From positions 1 through 43,634 of the forward strand of contig JAQYAH010000020.1 in the NCBI GenBank assembly GCA_029227635.1: 43,634 nt of DNA, in the 5' to 3' direction. Made by a program: the position numbers and the translations under genes. Positions 7,042-15,750 of the stretch are shown piece by piece. The DNA is from Clostridiales bacterium. Lineage in GTDB: Bacteria > Bacillota > Clostridia > Lachnospirales > Lachnospiraceae. Every line of letters begins with the position of its first letter. Position 1 is the first letter of the stretch. The notes under the pieces are model-generated. The model had not been told where the DNA came from. It searched no databases and worked only from the letters and a program-made list of their open reading frames with translations.

Positions 7042-9153
7042 TCAGATATCAAGCTTCAGATTTACATAGGTTCCGGTGTCTTCCAGGCGGAGCCTTCCGG
7101 AAAAAGATCTCTGCTTCTTTTCACTCCAAAGAGAGTAGGCGTTCACTGATTTCCCTGAGATAAGATCCTTTGCCATCTGAGAGGTGATGGTGGTATTCTT
7201 CAGCATACCCTTGGGGGCGCTCTTCCAGAGAGTGAATCCGCAGGACTTGTCGGTGCAGGAAAAAGCCTTCTGCCACTCCCTGATCTGACCTTTCTTACAT
7301 CGAGGGCAAAGGCAAAGGGGTTCTCTTTGAATAGTTGATTCCTTTTCTCCGGGGATGGTTACACCTTTGGAATTGCCTATGACCTCCCGAATCTCGTTTT
7401 CTGTCTCCTGGAGGGCACTTTTCAGCTCCATCTCGTCGTTTTTCACCGCCACGAGACGTCGGTTCATATCCACGGTCTTCTGAACTCCCACATCGATTCC
7501 AAGCTGTTTTAAGGTCTCTATCAGGGTGATTCCCTTGTCCGTGATGCCGTAGACTTTCTTTGTGAGGGTGAGATAACCCCGGTCTATGAGCTGCTTTATG
7601 GAAGGTGCTCTGGTGGCAGTGGTGCCTATCTCGGTTCCTTTCATCAGCTGCTTGTAAAATTCGTCGTCGGACTCGTCGATCTGGGCTTTGCGGAAGGGGT
7701 TGACCAGGAAGTCGTTGAAGGTGGTAACGGTGTAGTGCTTCGGGGGCTTTGTTTCTTTTTCCACCGGGGAAAAAGACAGTTCTACCGGATCTCCTACATT
7801 CAGCGGGGGCAAAAGCTTCTCCTCGCCGCCCTTCTCATACTTCTTCCAACCTGGAGAAACGTTGATCTTTCCATTAAGGGTAAAGGTGGCCAGGATCTTA
7901 TCTTCCGGATCCGTGACCTGAATCACAAGTTTTGTCCGATCTTCAAGACAGGGCTCTTTGCAAAAGACCGCCTGAAAACGACGGAGAACGGCCTCATAGA
8001 CCCGTTTTTCTCCGACGGAAAGCTTTCCGGGCAGTTTCTCTGTGGGCTTTAAGGCTGAGTGTCCCTCAACCTTGTTGTCGTCGTAAAGCCACTTACCGCT
8101 TTTGGGGGTGAGACCGTTATCCGTGGCAGCGTTAATGGCTTTGAGTATAATATTGATCTTGCCTTTCTCCCCCTCGTTCAGATACTGAGTGTTGGTACGG
8201 GGGTAGGAGATATAACCGTTCTCGTAAAGGCTCTGAGCATACTTTAAGGTGTCGGAAGGAGAGTAGCTGAAGTCCTTGTTCATAGTGGACTGAAGAGTAT
8301 TCTGGGAGTGAAGCTTGGGACTGGGCACCGTGGTGCGCTCCGTCTTCTTATCCGTGACTCTTCCGGCACCGGAGTTGAGCATCCGGCAGTATTTCTCACA
8401 TTCTTCCTTAGAGTCGAAACGTTTCGGATCGGTGAGATCGACTCCCCCTGCCTTTGACTCCGCCTGGTAGTATTTCTGAGGAACAAATGCCCGAATCTCC
8501 ATCTCCCTGTCGTAGATTTCCTTGGCCATACAGGAGGAGACCCGGCCCACATGGAGCAGCTCCCCTTTCTTAAGGGTGACGAATCGGGTTAGGTTGATTC
8601 CGTAATCCCAGTCCATGAAAGTCCGGAGATAGCCAGCTCTTGCCAGAGCATCATACTCTTTATCCGGCTTAGCTTCCCGGATTCCCTCAAGGATCGCACC
8701 AGTGGTCTCCGCGGAGAGCCAGACTCTGAGCACTGGCTTTTTGGTTCTTGAGGCATCTAGCACGTTTCTTACTATGATCTCACCTTCTCTGTCCGCATCG
8801 CCGAGATGATAGATGGTATCCACTTTGTCATCGTTAATGAGGGCGATAAGGCTTTTTAGCTTACGGCTGTTGCCTTCGCCTACTTTGTATTCAAATTTTT
8901 CCGGTAAAAAGGGCAGGTTCTCAAGAATCCAATGGGCTTTGCCCGATTCGGTACGGTATCTGTCCATGCCGGGGTATTCTTCCAGATCTTTAAGGGTCAT
9001 AAGGTGACCGTAAAGTGCTGCGATAATATCGTTGCTGCCTTCGTAATAGCCATTGGTCCGATCTCCTTTGTAGGAGAGGTTTTTGCCGGTGGTCTTTAAG
9101 GCCTGGGCTACGTTTCTGGCCAGGGAAGGCTTCTCACATAAGTAAAGATTCAT
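7042..9153 (-). CDS. topB: DNA topoisomerase III (type IA)
   Basis: A 703-residue type IA topoisomerase that cuts and passes single DNA strands and resolves recombination intermediates. The Toprim domain begins MNLYLCEKPSLA (glutamate at residue 7) and carries DADREGE near residue 120. The active-site tyrosine is in YISYPRTNTQYL near residue 315. The C-terminus has a four-cysteine zinc ribbon, C-x-C-x2-C ... C-x4-C (about residues 630-660). This is near the length of Firmicute TopB. It is divergent from the pseudouridine synthase gene. Plasmid-borne relatives exist, but nothing here suggests an integrated element. Confidence 0.95.
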   Translation of the reverse strand: MNLYLCEKPSLARNVAQALKTTGKNLSYKGDRTNGYYEGSNDIIAALYGHLMTLKDLEEYPGMDRYRTESGKAHWILENLPFLPEKFEYKVGEGNSRKLKSLIALINDDKVDTIYHLGDADREGEIIVRNVLDASRTKKPVLRVWLSAETTGAILEGIREAKPDKEYDALARAGYLRTFMDWDYGINLTRFVTLKKGELLHVGRVSSCMAKEIYDREMEIRAFVPQKYYQAESKAGGVDLTDPKRFDSKEECEKYCRMLNSGAGRVTDKKTERTTVPSPKLHSQNTLQSTMNKDFSYSPSDTLKYAQSLYENGYISYPRTNTQYLNEGEKGKINIILKAINAATDNGLTPKSGKWLYDDNKVEGHSALKPTEKLPGKLSVGEKRVYEAVLRRFQAVFCKEPCLEDRTKLVIQVTDPEDKILATFTLNGKINVSPGWKKYEKGGEEKLLPPLNVGDPVELSFSPVEKETKPPKHYTVTTFNDFLVNPFRKAQIDESDDEFYKQLMKGTEIGTTATRAPSIKQLIDRGYLTLTKKVYGITDKGITLIETLKQLGIDVGVQKTVDMNRRLVAVKNDEMELKSALQETENEIREVIGNSKGVTIPGEKESTIQREPLCLCPRCKKGQIREWQKAFSCTDKSCGFTLWKSAPKGMLKNTTITSQMAKDLISGKSVNAYSLWSEKKQRSFSGRLRLEDTGTYVNLKLDI

Positions 9154-9185
9154 TCTGTGATCCTCCAGGAGTTATTTTACTTCAT

Positions 9186-9214
9186 TTGGTTTCCAAGGGC
9201 AAATAATGTATAAT
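9186..9214 (+). promoter_or_regulatory. Promoter of the pseudouridine synthase gene
   Basis: TTGGTT (9186-9191), a 17-base spacer and a perfect TATAAT (9209-9214), 32 bases before the ATG at 9247, with AAAGGA as ribosome binding site. Confidence 0.6.
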
Positions 9215-9246
9215 CTAAGAGTCATTCAAAAAGAAAGGATAGCAAT

Positions 9247-9951
9247 ATGGAAAGACTGGACAAGGTCCTTTGTGAGACGGGCGTGGGAACCCGCAGTGAG
9301 GTGAAGAAGCTTATCAAAAGCCGCAGGATTCGGGTGAATGGGGAAGTTATCTTGAAACCGGAGTTTAAGCTGGATCCCTCCATGGATGAGATAGATAAAG
9401 ACGGTCAGAAGATCTTCTATGCAAAAGAAGAGTATTACATGCTGAATAAACCTGCCGGGGTGATCTCTGCCTCAAGGGATCCAAAGGCTGTCACAGTGGT
9501 GGATCTCATTGATGAGAGGATAAGAAAAGATCTTTTCCCCGTGGGCAGGCTGGATAAGGATACGGTGGGACTTCTGATTATTACCAACGACGGAATCCTT
9601 TCCCACAGGCTTCTCTCCCCGGCACACCATGTTCCGAAGACATACCTGGTGGAGCTTGATGCCCCTGTAACAGAAGCTGATCTTATGATCCTGGAGAAGG
9701 GAGTGGATATTGGAGATGAGGAGCCTACAATGCCCTGTGAGGTGGATTTTTCCGATTCCATGATCCGGGGAACCATTACAATAAAGGAAGGCCGATATCA
9801 TCAGATCAAAAGAATGTTTGAGGCTTTCGGAAGAGAAGTAGTTTATCTAAAAAGGCTTTCCATGGGACCTTTGAGTTTGGATTCTTCCCTGAAGGAGGGA
9901 GAGTATCGAAAACTCACCCGGGATGAGATAGATCTGCTGAAGAGTGTTTGA
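9247..9951 (+). CDS. rsuA: RsuA-family rRNA pseudouridine synthase
   Basis: Converts a uridine in rRNA to pseudouridine. The N-terminal S4 RNA-binding domain (ERLDKVLCETGVGTRSEVKK, residues 2-50) is followed by the RsuA/RluB catalytic domain with the aspartate in GRLDKDTVGLL near residue 101. At 234 residues it matches RsuA, which modifies 16S rRNA position 516, better than the longer RluB. The target is inferred from length. It is 22 bases upstream of the LpdD-like gene and probably cotranscribed with it. Confidence 0.88.
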   Translation: MERLDKVLCETGVGTRSEVKKLIKSRRIRVNGEVILKPEFKLDPSMDEIDKDGQKIFYAKEEYYMLNKPAGVISASRDPKAVTVVDLIDERIRKDLFPVGRLDKDTVGLLIITNDGILSHRLLSPAHHVPKTYLVELDAPVTEADLMILEKGVDIGDEEPTMPCEVDFSDSMIRGTITIKEGRYHQIKRMFEAFGREVVYLKRLSMGPLSLDSSLKEGEYRKLTRDEIDLLKSV

Positions 9952-9973
9952 TAAATATTGAGGGGTAATCGTC

Positions 9974-10309
9974 ATGAGAGAGATTCAAAGAGAGGTTCTT
10001 GGAAGAACCATCACCATAAGATACTGGAAGCTGGATAAAGGAGTTCACGTGAGTATTTTCGGCGGGGATCTGGCTCACATCGGAGCAGTGACCATTGTGG
10101 ATACGGCAGGAAACTACGAGACCATTCAGTTTCCCACACACAAAGAGAAAGTGGTGAGTGAGGACTTTGCAAAAAGTCTTATTGAGGCAGGGCTTTTCCC
10201 GGCAGTGGTAGAAGCGGGAGTGCATTACGACGGCATAAGCCGGGCAGATATTGAGACAATAGTGAAAGAAATTTCACTTATGAAAAGTAAGGTTATTGAA
10301 AGTATCTGA
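9974..10309 (+). CDS. LpdD-like small protein (prenylated-flavin chaperone domain)
   Basis: A 111-residue protein resembling the LpdD subunit of gallate/hydroxybenzoate decarboxylase systems: a GG-x3-HIG-x-VT block (residues about 28-38), then ETIQFPTHKE near residue 52, then AGVHYDGIS near residue 84, in the same order as in LpdD. LpdD-type proteins are linked to maturation or use of prenylated FMN with UbiD enzymes. No UbiD or UbiX gene is in the window, so the partner is elsewhere or the role differs. It is cotranscribed with rsuA and ended by a strong terminator. Confidence 0.6.
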   Translation: MREIQREVLGRTITIRYWKLDKGVHVSIFGGDLAHIGAVTIVDTAGNYETIQFPTHKEKVVSEDFAKSLIEAGLFPAVVEAGVHYDGISRADIETIVKEISLMKSKVIESI

Positions 10310-10365
10310 TTGTGAAATTTTTTTGTATTTATGTGATTTTTTTGTGATTCACGCCTTGAAATCCG

Positions 10366-10398
10366 CAGGTATGAGTATTATACTCATACCTGTTTTTA
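10366..10398 (+). terminator. Rho-independent terminator after the rsuA operon
   Basis: A perfect 12-bp stem, CAGGTATGAGTA / TACTCATACCTG, with loop TTA (10378-10380), followed by TTTTTATATATTT. Confidence 0.9.
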
Positions 10399-10437
10399 TA
10401 TATTTGATAAAAAAATAGCTATAAATCTAAAAAAAGT

Positions 10438-10935
10438 ATGAATAAATCAGAAATAATTGATAAAGTCCTTCGGGCTTACACAGCATATTATGATGTGAAA
10501 ACTGAAGAACCCACGCCTCCCTTTTTTGCGGAGGCGAATTTTCATTCCCACGATGAACAGTACTTCCTGGTGAAGAGTGCAAGAATTGGAGAGACAGAGT
10601 CCAACGAGAAGCTGTTTTTTGCAGAGGCGGGAGAACTTACCGATGCTGAGGTTAGAGAGTTTGACGAGAAAGCCTGGGAGGAAGGTCTTAAGGATGTTAA
10701 ACCTCACGGGGAACACAAGAATTCTGATGTGGCCCTTGTGATCATCTGTGACAGTGCCACAAAGGAAGCACGAAATCAGGTTAAAAAGCTCAACCATTAC
10801 AAGAGTTACAAAATGGGGCTCTGGGGATTTTCAAGAAACAGTATCGTTTTGATCGAGTGCGAGAGCGGCCGGCTTACTTTTAACCGGCAGGGAGCACTTT
10901 TGAAGAAATTGTTCAAAAACATATTAATACAATAA
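10438..10935 (+). CDS. Uncharacterised protein, DUF8052-like
   Basis: A 165-residue soluble protein of unknown function, with no signal peptide or membrane segment. The C-terminal part (VKKLNHYKSYKMGLWGF ... SGRLTFNRQG) resembles a small uncharacterised Clostridia family, recalled as DUF8052. That assignment is from memory. The start has no convincing ribosome binding site (AAAAAAAG before ATG), so a later start is possible, but the first residues read as normal family sequence. It precedes the CstA gene by 28 bases and may be cotranscribed with it. No function is proposed. Confidence 0.6.
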   Translation: MNKSEIIDKVLRAYTAYYDVKTEEPTPPFFAEANFHSHDEQYFLVKSARIGETESNEKLFFAEAGELTDAEVREFDEKAWEEGLKDVKPHGEHKNSDVALVIICDSATKEARNQVKKLNHYKSYKMGLWGFSRNSIVLIECESGRLTFNRQGALLKKLFKNILIQ

Positions 10936-10963
10936 ATGTTTAACCAATAAGGAGGGGAAAACA

Positions 10964-12676
10964 ATGACAGCATTATTAATCATCATTGCAGCAATTGTTC
11001 TTCTGCTGTGCGGTTATGTTTTTTACGGCGGCTGGCTGTGTAAGCAGTGGGGTATTGATCCCAAGCGTACAACACCCGCTATTGAGCATGCCGATGGTAT
11101 GGACTACGTTGTTGCCAAGCCGGCAGTACTTATGGGACATCATTTCTCATCTATCGCCGGTGCAGGCCCTATCAACGGACCTATTCAGGCATCTATCTTC
11201 GGATGGGTACCCGTATTCCTGTGGTGTGTGATCGGAGGCATCTTCTTCGGAGGACTTCAGGACTTTGGTTCACTTTTTGCATCTATCCGTCACGACGGTA
11301 AGAGCGTAGGTGAGATCATCAAGGATTCAATGGGTAAGAGAGCTCAGAGACTTTTTGTTCTTTTCTCAGTTCTCGTACTAATCCTTGTTATTGCATCTTT
11401 CGTAAACGTTGTTGCCGGAACATTCTTTACTGATTTCTCCAATGGCGGAAGCACTGGATTTGTTGGTAATCCTACAGGTAACCAGACAACTGCTATCGTA
11501 TCCGTACTTTTCATTCTTCTTGCAGTTGTTTACGGTATTGTGACAAACCGTTTCGGTGTTGGAGTTCTTCCTGCAACAATCGGCGGTATTATTGGTATCG
11601 TTGCCATCACAGTTCTCGGCCTTAACTGTGGTTTCGCATTAAGCAGAACCGGATGGATCATCTTCATCGCAGTTTATCTTGCTATCGCATCACTGCTTCC
11701 TGTATGGGTGCTTCTTCAGCCCAGAGATTATCTCTCAAGCTTTTTGCTTTACGGAATGATGGCTCTGGCTCTTGTCGGTATCCTGGTTTGTGCTTTTAAC
11801 GGACGAGTTGAGTTTGCCATCCCGGCATTCACTTCCTGGGAGCCTGTCCAGGGAACATTCATGTTCCCCATGCTGTTTATCACAGTTGCCTGCGGTGCTT
11901 GTTCCGGTTTCCACAGCCTTATCGCTACCGGTACAACCTCGAAGCAGCTTGACAGTGAGAAGAATGCAAAAGCGATCGGTTATGGCTCAATGCTCATCGA
12001 GTCAGCTTTAGGTGTCATCGCACTTATCGCAGTAGGCGTTGTATATAAGAAGTACACCGGCGGCGAGTTCGGTTCACCTTCCGCAGCTTTTGCGGCAGGT
12101 ATCGCAAGCATGTTCAGTGTAGAGGCAACAAAGGTATACAATGTTATCTATGCACTCTTAACTCTTGCGGTTTCCGTATTTGCTCTTACATCTCTTGATA
12201 CAGCAACCCGACTCAGCCGTTTCATGTTCTCAGAGCTTTTCTTAAAAGAAGGAGAGCAGACCTGGAAAGACGCAAAGGGAATCAGAAAGCTTCTTGCTCA
12301 CCCTGTATTCTCCACAGTGTTCATGATCACTATCGGCTCTGTACTTGGCTTCATGTCCCTCAGCCAGATTTGGGGACTTTTCGGAGCAGCAAACCAGCTT
12401 CTTGCAGGTATCGCACTTCTGGCAGTTTGTGCTTGGCTCGGAAATGCCGGAAAGAACAACAAGATGTTCTACATTCCCATGGCGTTCATGCTGGTTGCAA
12501 CTATCACAAGCCTTGTAATCACTGTTAAGATCAAGATTGGTCTTATCTCTGCTGGCGGAGCTTTCTGGGGCGACTGGTTCCAGCTCATCTTCGCACTGGC
12601 AATGGTAGTTCTTGCACTTATCCTTGTAGTTGAGGGTGTAGGCACTATCAAAAAGCAGGTAAATAAGAACAAATAA
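10964..12676 (+). CDS. cstA: Carbon starvation protein CstA-family transporter
   Basis: A 570-residue inner-membrane transporter with about 15 hydrophobic segments. The family signature GHHFSSIAGAGPINGP lies near residue 58, and TSLDTATRLSRF lies near residue 408. CstA and BtsT proteins import pyruvate or peptides with protons. Shorter Firmicute forms like this one are of the same family, with unknown substrate. AAGGAGGGG precedes the ATG. A bidirectional terminator follows. Confidence 0.9.
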   Translation: MTALLIIIAAIVLLLCGYVFYGGWLCKQWGIDPKRTTPAIEHADGMDYVVAKPAVLMGHHFSSIAGAGPINGPIQASIFGWVPVFLWCVIGGIFFGGLQDFGSLFASIRHDGKSVGEIIKDSMGKRAQRLFVLFSVLVLILVIASFVNVVAGTFFTDFSNGGSTGFVGNPTGNQTTAIVSVLFILLAVVYGIVTNRFGVGVLPATIGGIIGIVAITVLGLNCGFALSRTGWIIFIAVYLAIASLLPVWVLLQPRDYLSSFLLYGMMALALVGILVCAFNGRVEFAIPAFTSWEPVQGTFMFPMLFITVACGACSGFHSLIATGTTSKQLDSEKNAKAIGYGSMLIESALGVIALIAVGVVYKKYTGGEFGSPSAAFAAGIASMFSVEATKVYNVIYALLTLAVSVFALTSLDTATRLSRFMFSELFLKEGEQTWKDAKGIRKLLAHPVFSTVFMITIGSVLGFMSLSQIWGLFGAANQLLAGIALLAVCAWLGNAGKNNKMFYIPMAFMLVATITSLVITVKIKIGLISAGGAFWGDWFQLIFALAMVVLALILVVEGVGTIKKQVNKNK

Positions 12677-12697
12677 GATTCTAAATGATCAAACCAC

Positions 12698-12740
12698 AAA
12701 AGCGTGGCATCCGTGAAAACCGGAATGCCACGCTTTTTTT
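12698..12740. terminator. Bidirectional terminator between cstA and potD
   Basis: AAAAGCGTGGCAT (12698-12710) pairs with ATGCCACGCTTTT (12725-12737) around a 14-base loop. T-runs on both strands serve the convergent cstA and potD genes. Confidence 0.9.
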
Positions 12741-12746
12741 GTTGGT

Positions 12747-14141
12747 TTAGAAATGGAAGCAGCGGATGTTAGTCCACATGCGAGAGATCCTCTGATTGGT
12801 CTCCTTGTCGAAGTAACCCATTACCGCACACCGGTCAATCACTTCAACGGTGGGGTATTGGGAGAACAGCTGCCGCCGGGTCTGAGAAACCGGCGTTTCA
12901 ATCACATATTTACCGGCATCGGCTTGATCCCTTCCCAGGAAAAAGTAGTCCAGGGGATACTCCACAACTTCTTCTTCCACATCATCCTCAGCCTCATAGT
13001 AGTACTTGGCAAAAAGATAGATCAGATCGCTGTCGCCTCCGGAAATACAGGAGGTGTAACCAATGTAGTACATGTTTCGGATAACATTGTCCGGGCGGGA
13101 AACATAATTGATAAAAGCTTCCGCCGCATGTTGTTTTCTCTGATCTTCGGCAATACCCGCCTTAAGCATGCACCAGCCGTCAAACCAGATGTTTGAACCT
13201 TCTTCAGGAACGGAAAATGCCAGTTCAACGCCGTCTTCCTCTGCCTGATCCAGGGAGTAGACCGCATCTCCGGACCACTGCATGTTGGCCACTACTTTGC
13301 CGGTTACCATATCCGACTTGCCGCTGTCGGTCTCGATGGAGTAAGAGTTATCCTTCATCTCTGTAAGGATCACCTCAATTTTATCCACCGTCTCCTGGGA
13401 GGTGTCGTTTAGAACTTCTGCCAGAGCTTTTGCGTAATCGCTGCGGCTCCTGAAAGATTTGTCCATGAGAAGATCCTGATTCAGGATGCACAGAGCAACA
13501 AAATAGGAATCCCGGACGCCGTCCTTCATGGTGATCTGTTTAAAATGTTTGTCGTTAAGGAGCATTGCCCAGTTTTCTACTTCCTTTTGAGATACCATCT
13601 CGGGGTTATAGACAATGCCCATGGTGCCCCACATATATCCGGCACCGTATTTGTCAAGAGTTTCCCCGTTCATCTCCAGAGAGGAGAAAACATTCTTGAT
13701 ATATGGAGAAACACCCTTAATGTAATAGTTGTGTTCTGAAGATTCATCGTAGAATTCTTCGGAAAAAGGCTGAAGCATGCCTTCATCCATCATCTTCATG
13801 ATCATATACTCTGAGGGGCATACGAGATCGAACTGGCTTCCCACAGTGAGCTGATTGTAGAGATCCTCGTTGGTGCCGTAGGTGGAGTATTCTACCCGGA
13901 CTTCAATACCGTACGTTTCCTCATACCAGGCCTCGAAATCATCAATTAGGGAGTTCTCCCCGATTATCTCGGTGCCGTCCTCCAGCTCAATGAGTTCCTC
14001 CTCATCCCAGTCACCTTCATCTATGTATTCTTCACAGTTGGCGATTCGAAGAACAAGGACGTCGCTTTCTTTTTTCTTGCAGCCCCAAAGAGAAAAGACC
14101 ATAACTGATATTATCAGCAGAAGCACTAATCTTTTTCTCAT
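12747..14141 (-). CDS. potD: Spermidine/putrescine ABC transporter substrate-binding lipoprotein
   Basis: The extracellular polyamine receptor of the PotABCD importer. It has a lipoprotein signal peptide with lipobox SLWGC (cysteine at residue 21). Residues about 60-450 are a PotD/PotF-type binding protein, with FDLVCPSEYMIMKMMDEG and NMQWSGDAVYSLDQAEEDG typical of the family. At 464 residues it is longer than E. coli PotD (348), owing to an acidic insertion after the signal and extra loops. It is the last gene of the minus-strand operon; its ATG overlaps the potC stop by 4 bases. Confidence 0.9.
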   Translation of the reverse strand: MRKRLVLLLIISVMVFSLWGCKKKESDVLVLRIANCEEYIDEGDWDEEELIELEDGTEIIGENSLIDDFEAWYEETYGIEVRVEYSTYGTNEDLYNQLTVGSQFDLVCPSEYMIMKMMDEGMLQPFSEEFYDESSEHNYYIKGVSPYIKNVFSSLEMNGETLDKYGAGYMWGTMGIVYNPEMVSQKEVENWAMLLNDKHFKQITMKDGVRDSYFVALCILNQDLLMDKSFRSRSDYAKALAEVLNDTSQETVDKIEVILTEMKDNSYSIETDSGKSDMVTGKVVANMQWSGDAVYSLDQAEEDGVELAFSVPEEGSNIWFDGWCMLKAGIAEDQRKQHAAEAFINYVSRPDNVIRNMYYIGYTSCISGGDSDLIYLFAKYYYEAEDDVEEEVVEYPLDYFFLGRDQADAGKYVIETPVSQTRRQLFSQYPTVEVIDRCAVMGYFDKETNQRISRMWTNIRCFHF

Positions 14142-14953
14142 CTCAGTTCCTCCTCTCTGATCTTAGCGGCTCTCCTGGCATTCAGGTTCATAGCGATGAT
14201 CGAGATCAGAACCACGATAAAGAACACGGTGGAGAGGGCCCAAAGAGCGGTTTTAACCTGAGTCTGAGCGCCCTTGGTGGCGTTAACCACATAGGTGCTT
14301 ATGGTGTCAAAAGCCGCAGGCTTGGTGTAAGTTGTGATAAAATAGTCGTCCAGTGTAAGGGTGACACTGGTCATAAATCCGGAGAGTATTCCGGGAACCA
14401 GCTCCACGAGAACTACTTTTCGAAGAGCCATGTTGGGAGTACAGCCCAGATCCAGAGCCGCCTCGTAGAGGTGGGGGTCAAGCTGTACAAGTCTCGGCAT
14501 TACCGAGAGGTACACGAAAGGTGTACAAAGGGATACCAGACCTATCACAAGGGGAAGGAAGGTGTCCTTAGTGGAGCCGAGAAGAACGATCAAAAGGATG
14601 CAGATCGAGAAACCGGTAACCACGTCCGCGTTGACAATAGGAATCTGGTTGGCAAGCTCAACTCCGGTGCGGAGTTTTTTGCTGCCGTAGAAGGTGCCTA
14701 TTGCACCCAGGGTGCCAAGCACGGTGGAGATCAGGGAAACAATGAGAGCCAGCACTAATGTGCCGATGATCATGTTCCTGATGTCCGGGGTAGTGAACAA
14801 GGTCACGTAATTCTTCAGGGAGAAACCTCTCACCGAACCGATGATGGGGGAACTTGTGAAGCTGTAAAAAGCAAGCACAATAATCGGGAGATAAAGGAAC
14901 GCCAGCACTGTGGCGAGCCAGATTCCGGCAAAAGTCTTGTTGTTCTTCAGCAT
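14138..14953 (-). CDS. potC: Spermidine/putrescine ABC transporter permease PotC
   Basis: A 271-residue membrane permease with six predicted helices. The cytoplasmic EAA loop YEAALDLGCTPNMALRKVVLVELVPGI lies near residues 165-190, which docks on PotA. It starts at the last base of the potB stop and overlaps potD by 4 bases, so translation is coupled through the operon. Confidence 0.9.
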   Translation of the reverse strand: MLKNNKTFAGIWLATVLAFLYLPIIVLAFYSFTSSPIIGSVRGFSLKNYVTLFTTPDIRNMIIGTLVLALIVSLISTVLGTLGAIGTFYGSKKLRTGVELANQIPIVNADVVTGFSICILLIVLLGSTKDTFLPLVIGLVSLCTPFVYLSVMPRLVQLDPHLYEAALDLGCTPNMALRKVVLVELVPGILSGFMTSVTLTLDDYFITTYTKPAAFDTISTYVVNATKGAQTQVKTALWALSTVFFIVVLISIIAMNLNARRAAKIREEELR

Positions 14954-15738
14954 CAGCGGCCACCTCCTTTTTGGGTTCTGTCCGAAACCAGCTTGCTGCT
15001 CAGGCTGTAGACAGAGAAAATAAGAAGAAGGAGCACCACTGAGATCATAGCTCCGTTGTTCCAGTCATAGGAATTAAAGTAGCTTCCGATGAGGCTTCCC
15101 ATTATGTAAGTGCTGTTGTAGACCATATCAAGTACAACATAGTTGGTCATAGCGGGAAGGAAGACCATCATAATACCGCTCACGATTCCCGGGATGGAAA
15201 GGGGAATGGCGATCTTAAGCAAGGTACGAAGCTTTGTGGCTCCAAGGTCGGAAGCCGCTTCAAAGAGCTGAGGATCGAGCTTTGTAAGTGCGGTATATAT
15301 CGGCATGATCATGAAAGGCAAAAAGTCATAGGTCATGGCGATGATGGAATTCAAAAACGGATGGAAAGCCAGGTTGCCTTCAATTAAGCTAAGGATCTCC
15401 TTGAGGGCCGTTACTCTGAGGGTGAAGTTGATCCACATGGGCATTACAAGGACCACCAGCCATACATCGCCGTTTCTAAGGTGTCCCCTGGCCAGTACGT
15501 AGGCTGTGGGGTAGGCGAGGATCAGGCTCACCAGGGTGGTGACAAGGGCGATCCAGATGCTGTAAAGCAGAGTGGATAGGGCGCGGGTGTTTGTGAAAAA
15601 CCCGATAAAGTTGCTCAGTGTAGGCTGACCTGAACTGTTTGTAAAAGCGTAGTAGCACAGTACCAAAAGAGGGAGTACAACAAACAGTACGAGGAACAGC
15701 ACATAGGGAGCACTGAATTTCCAGGCAGATTTTTTCAT
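14953..15738 (-). CDS. potB: Spermidine/putrescine ABC transporter permease PotB
   Basis: A 261-residue permease with six predicted helices and an EAA loop FEAASDLGATKLRTLLKIAIPLSIPGI near residues 168-195. It pairs with PotC to form the channel. It follows potA by 12 bases. Confidence 0.9.
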   Translation of the reverse strand: MKKSAWKFSAPYVLFLVLFVVLPLLVLCYYAFTNSSGQPTLSNFIGFFTNTRALSTLLYSIWIALVTTLVSLILAYPTAYVLARGHLRNGDVWLVVLVMPMWINFTLRVTALKEILSLIEGNLAFHPFLNSIIAMTYDFLPFMIMPIYTALTKLDPQLFEAASDLGATKLRTLLKIAIPLSIPGIVSGIMMVFLPAMTNYVVLDMVYNSTYIMGSLIGSYFNSYDWNNGAMISVVLLLLIFSVYSLSSKLVSDRTQKGGGR

Positions 15739-15750
15739 TTGTTATACTCC

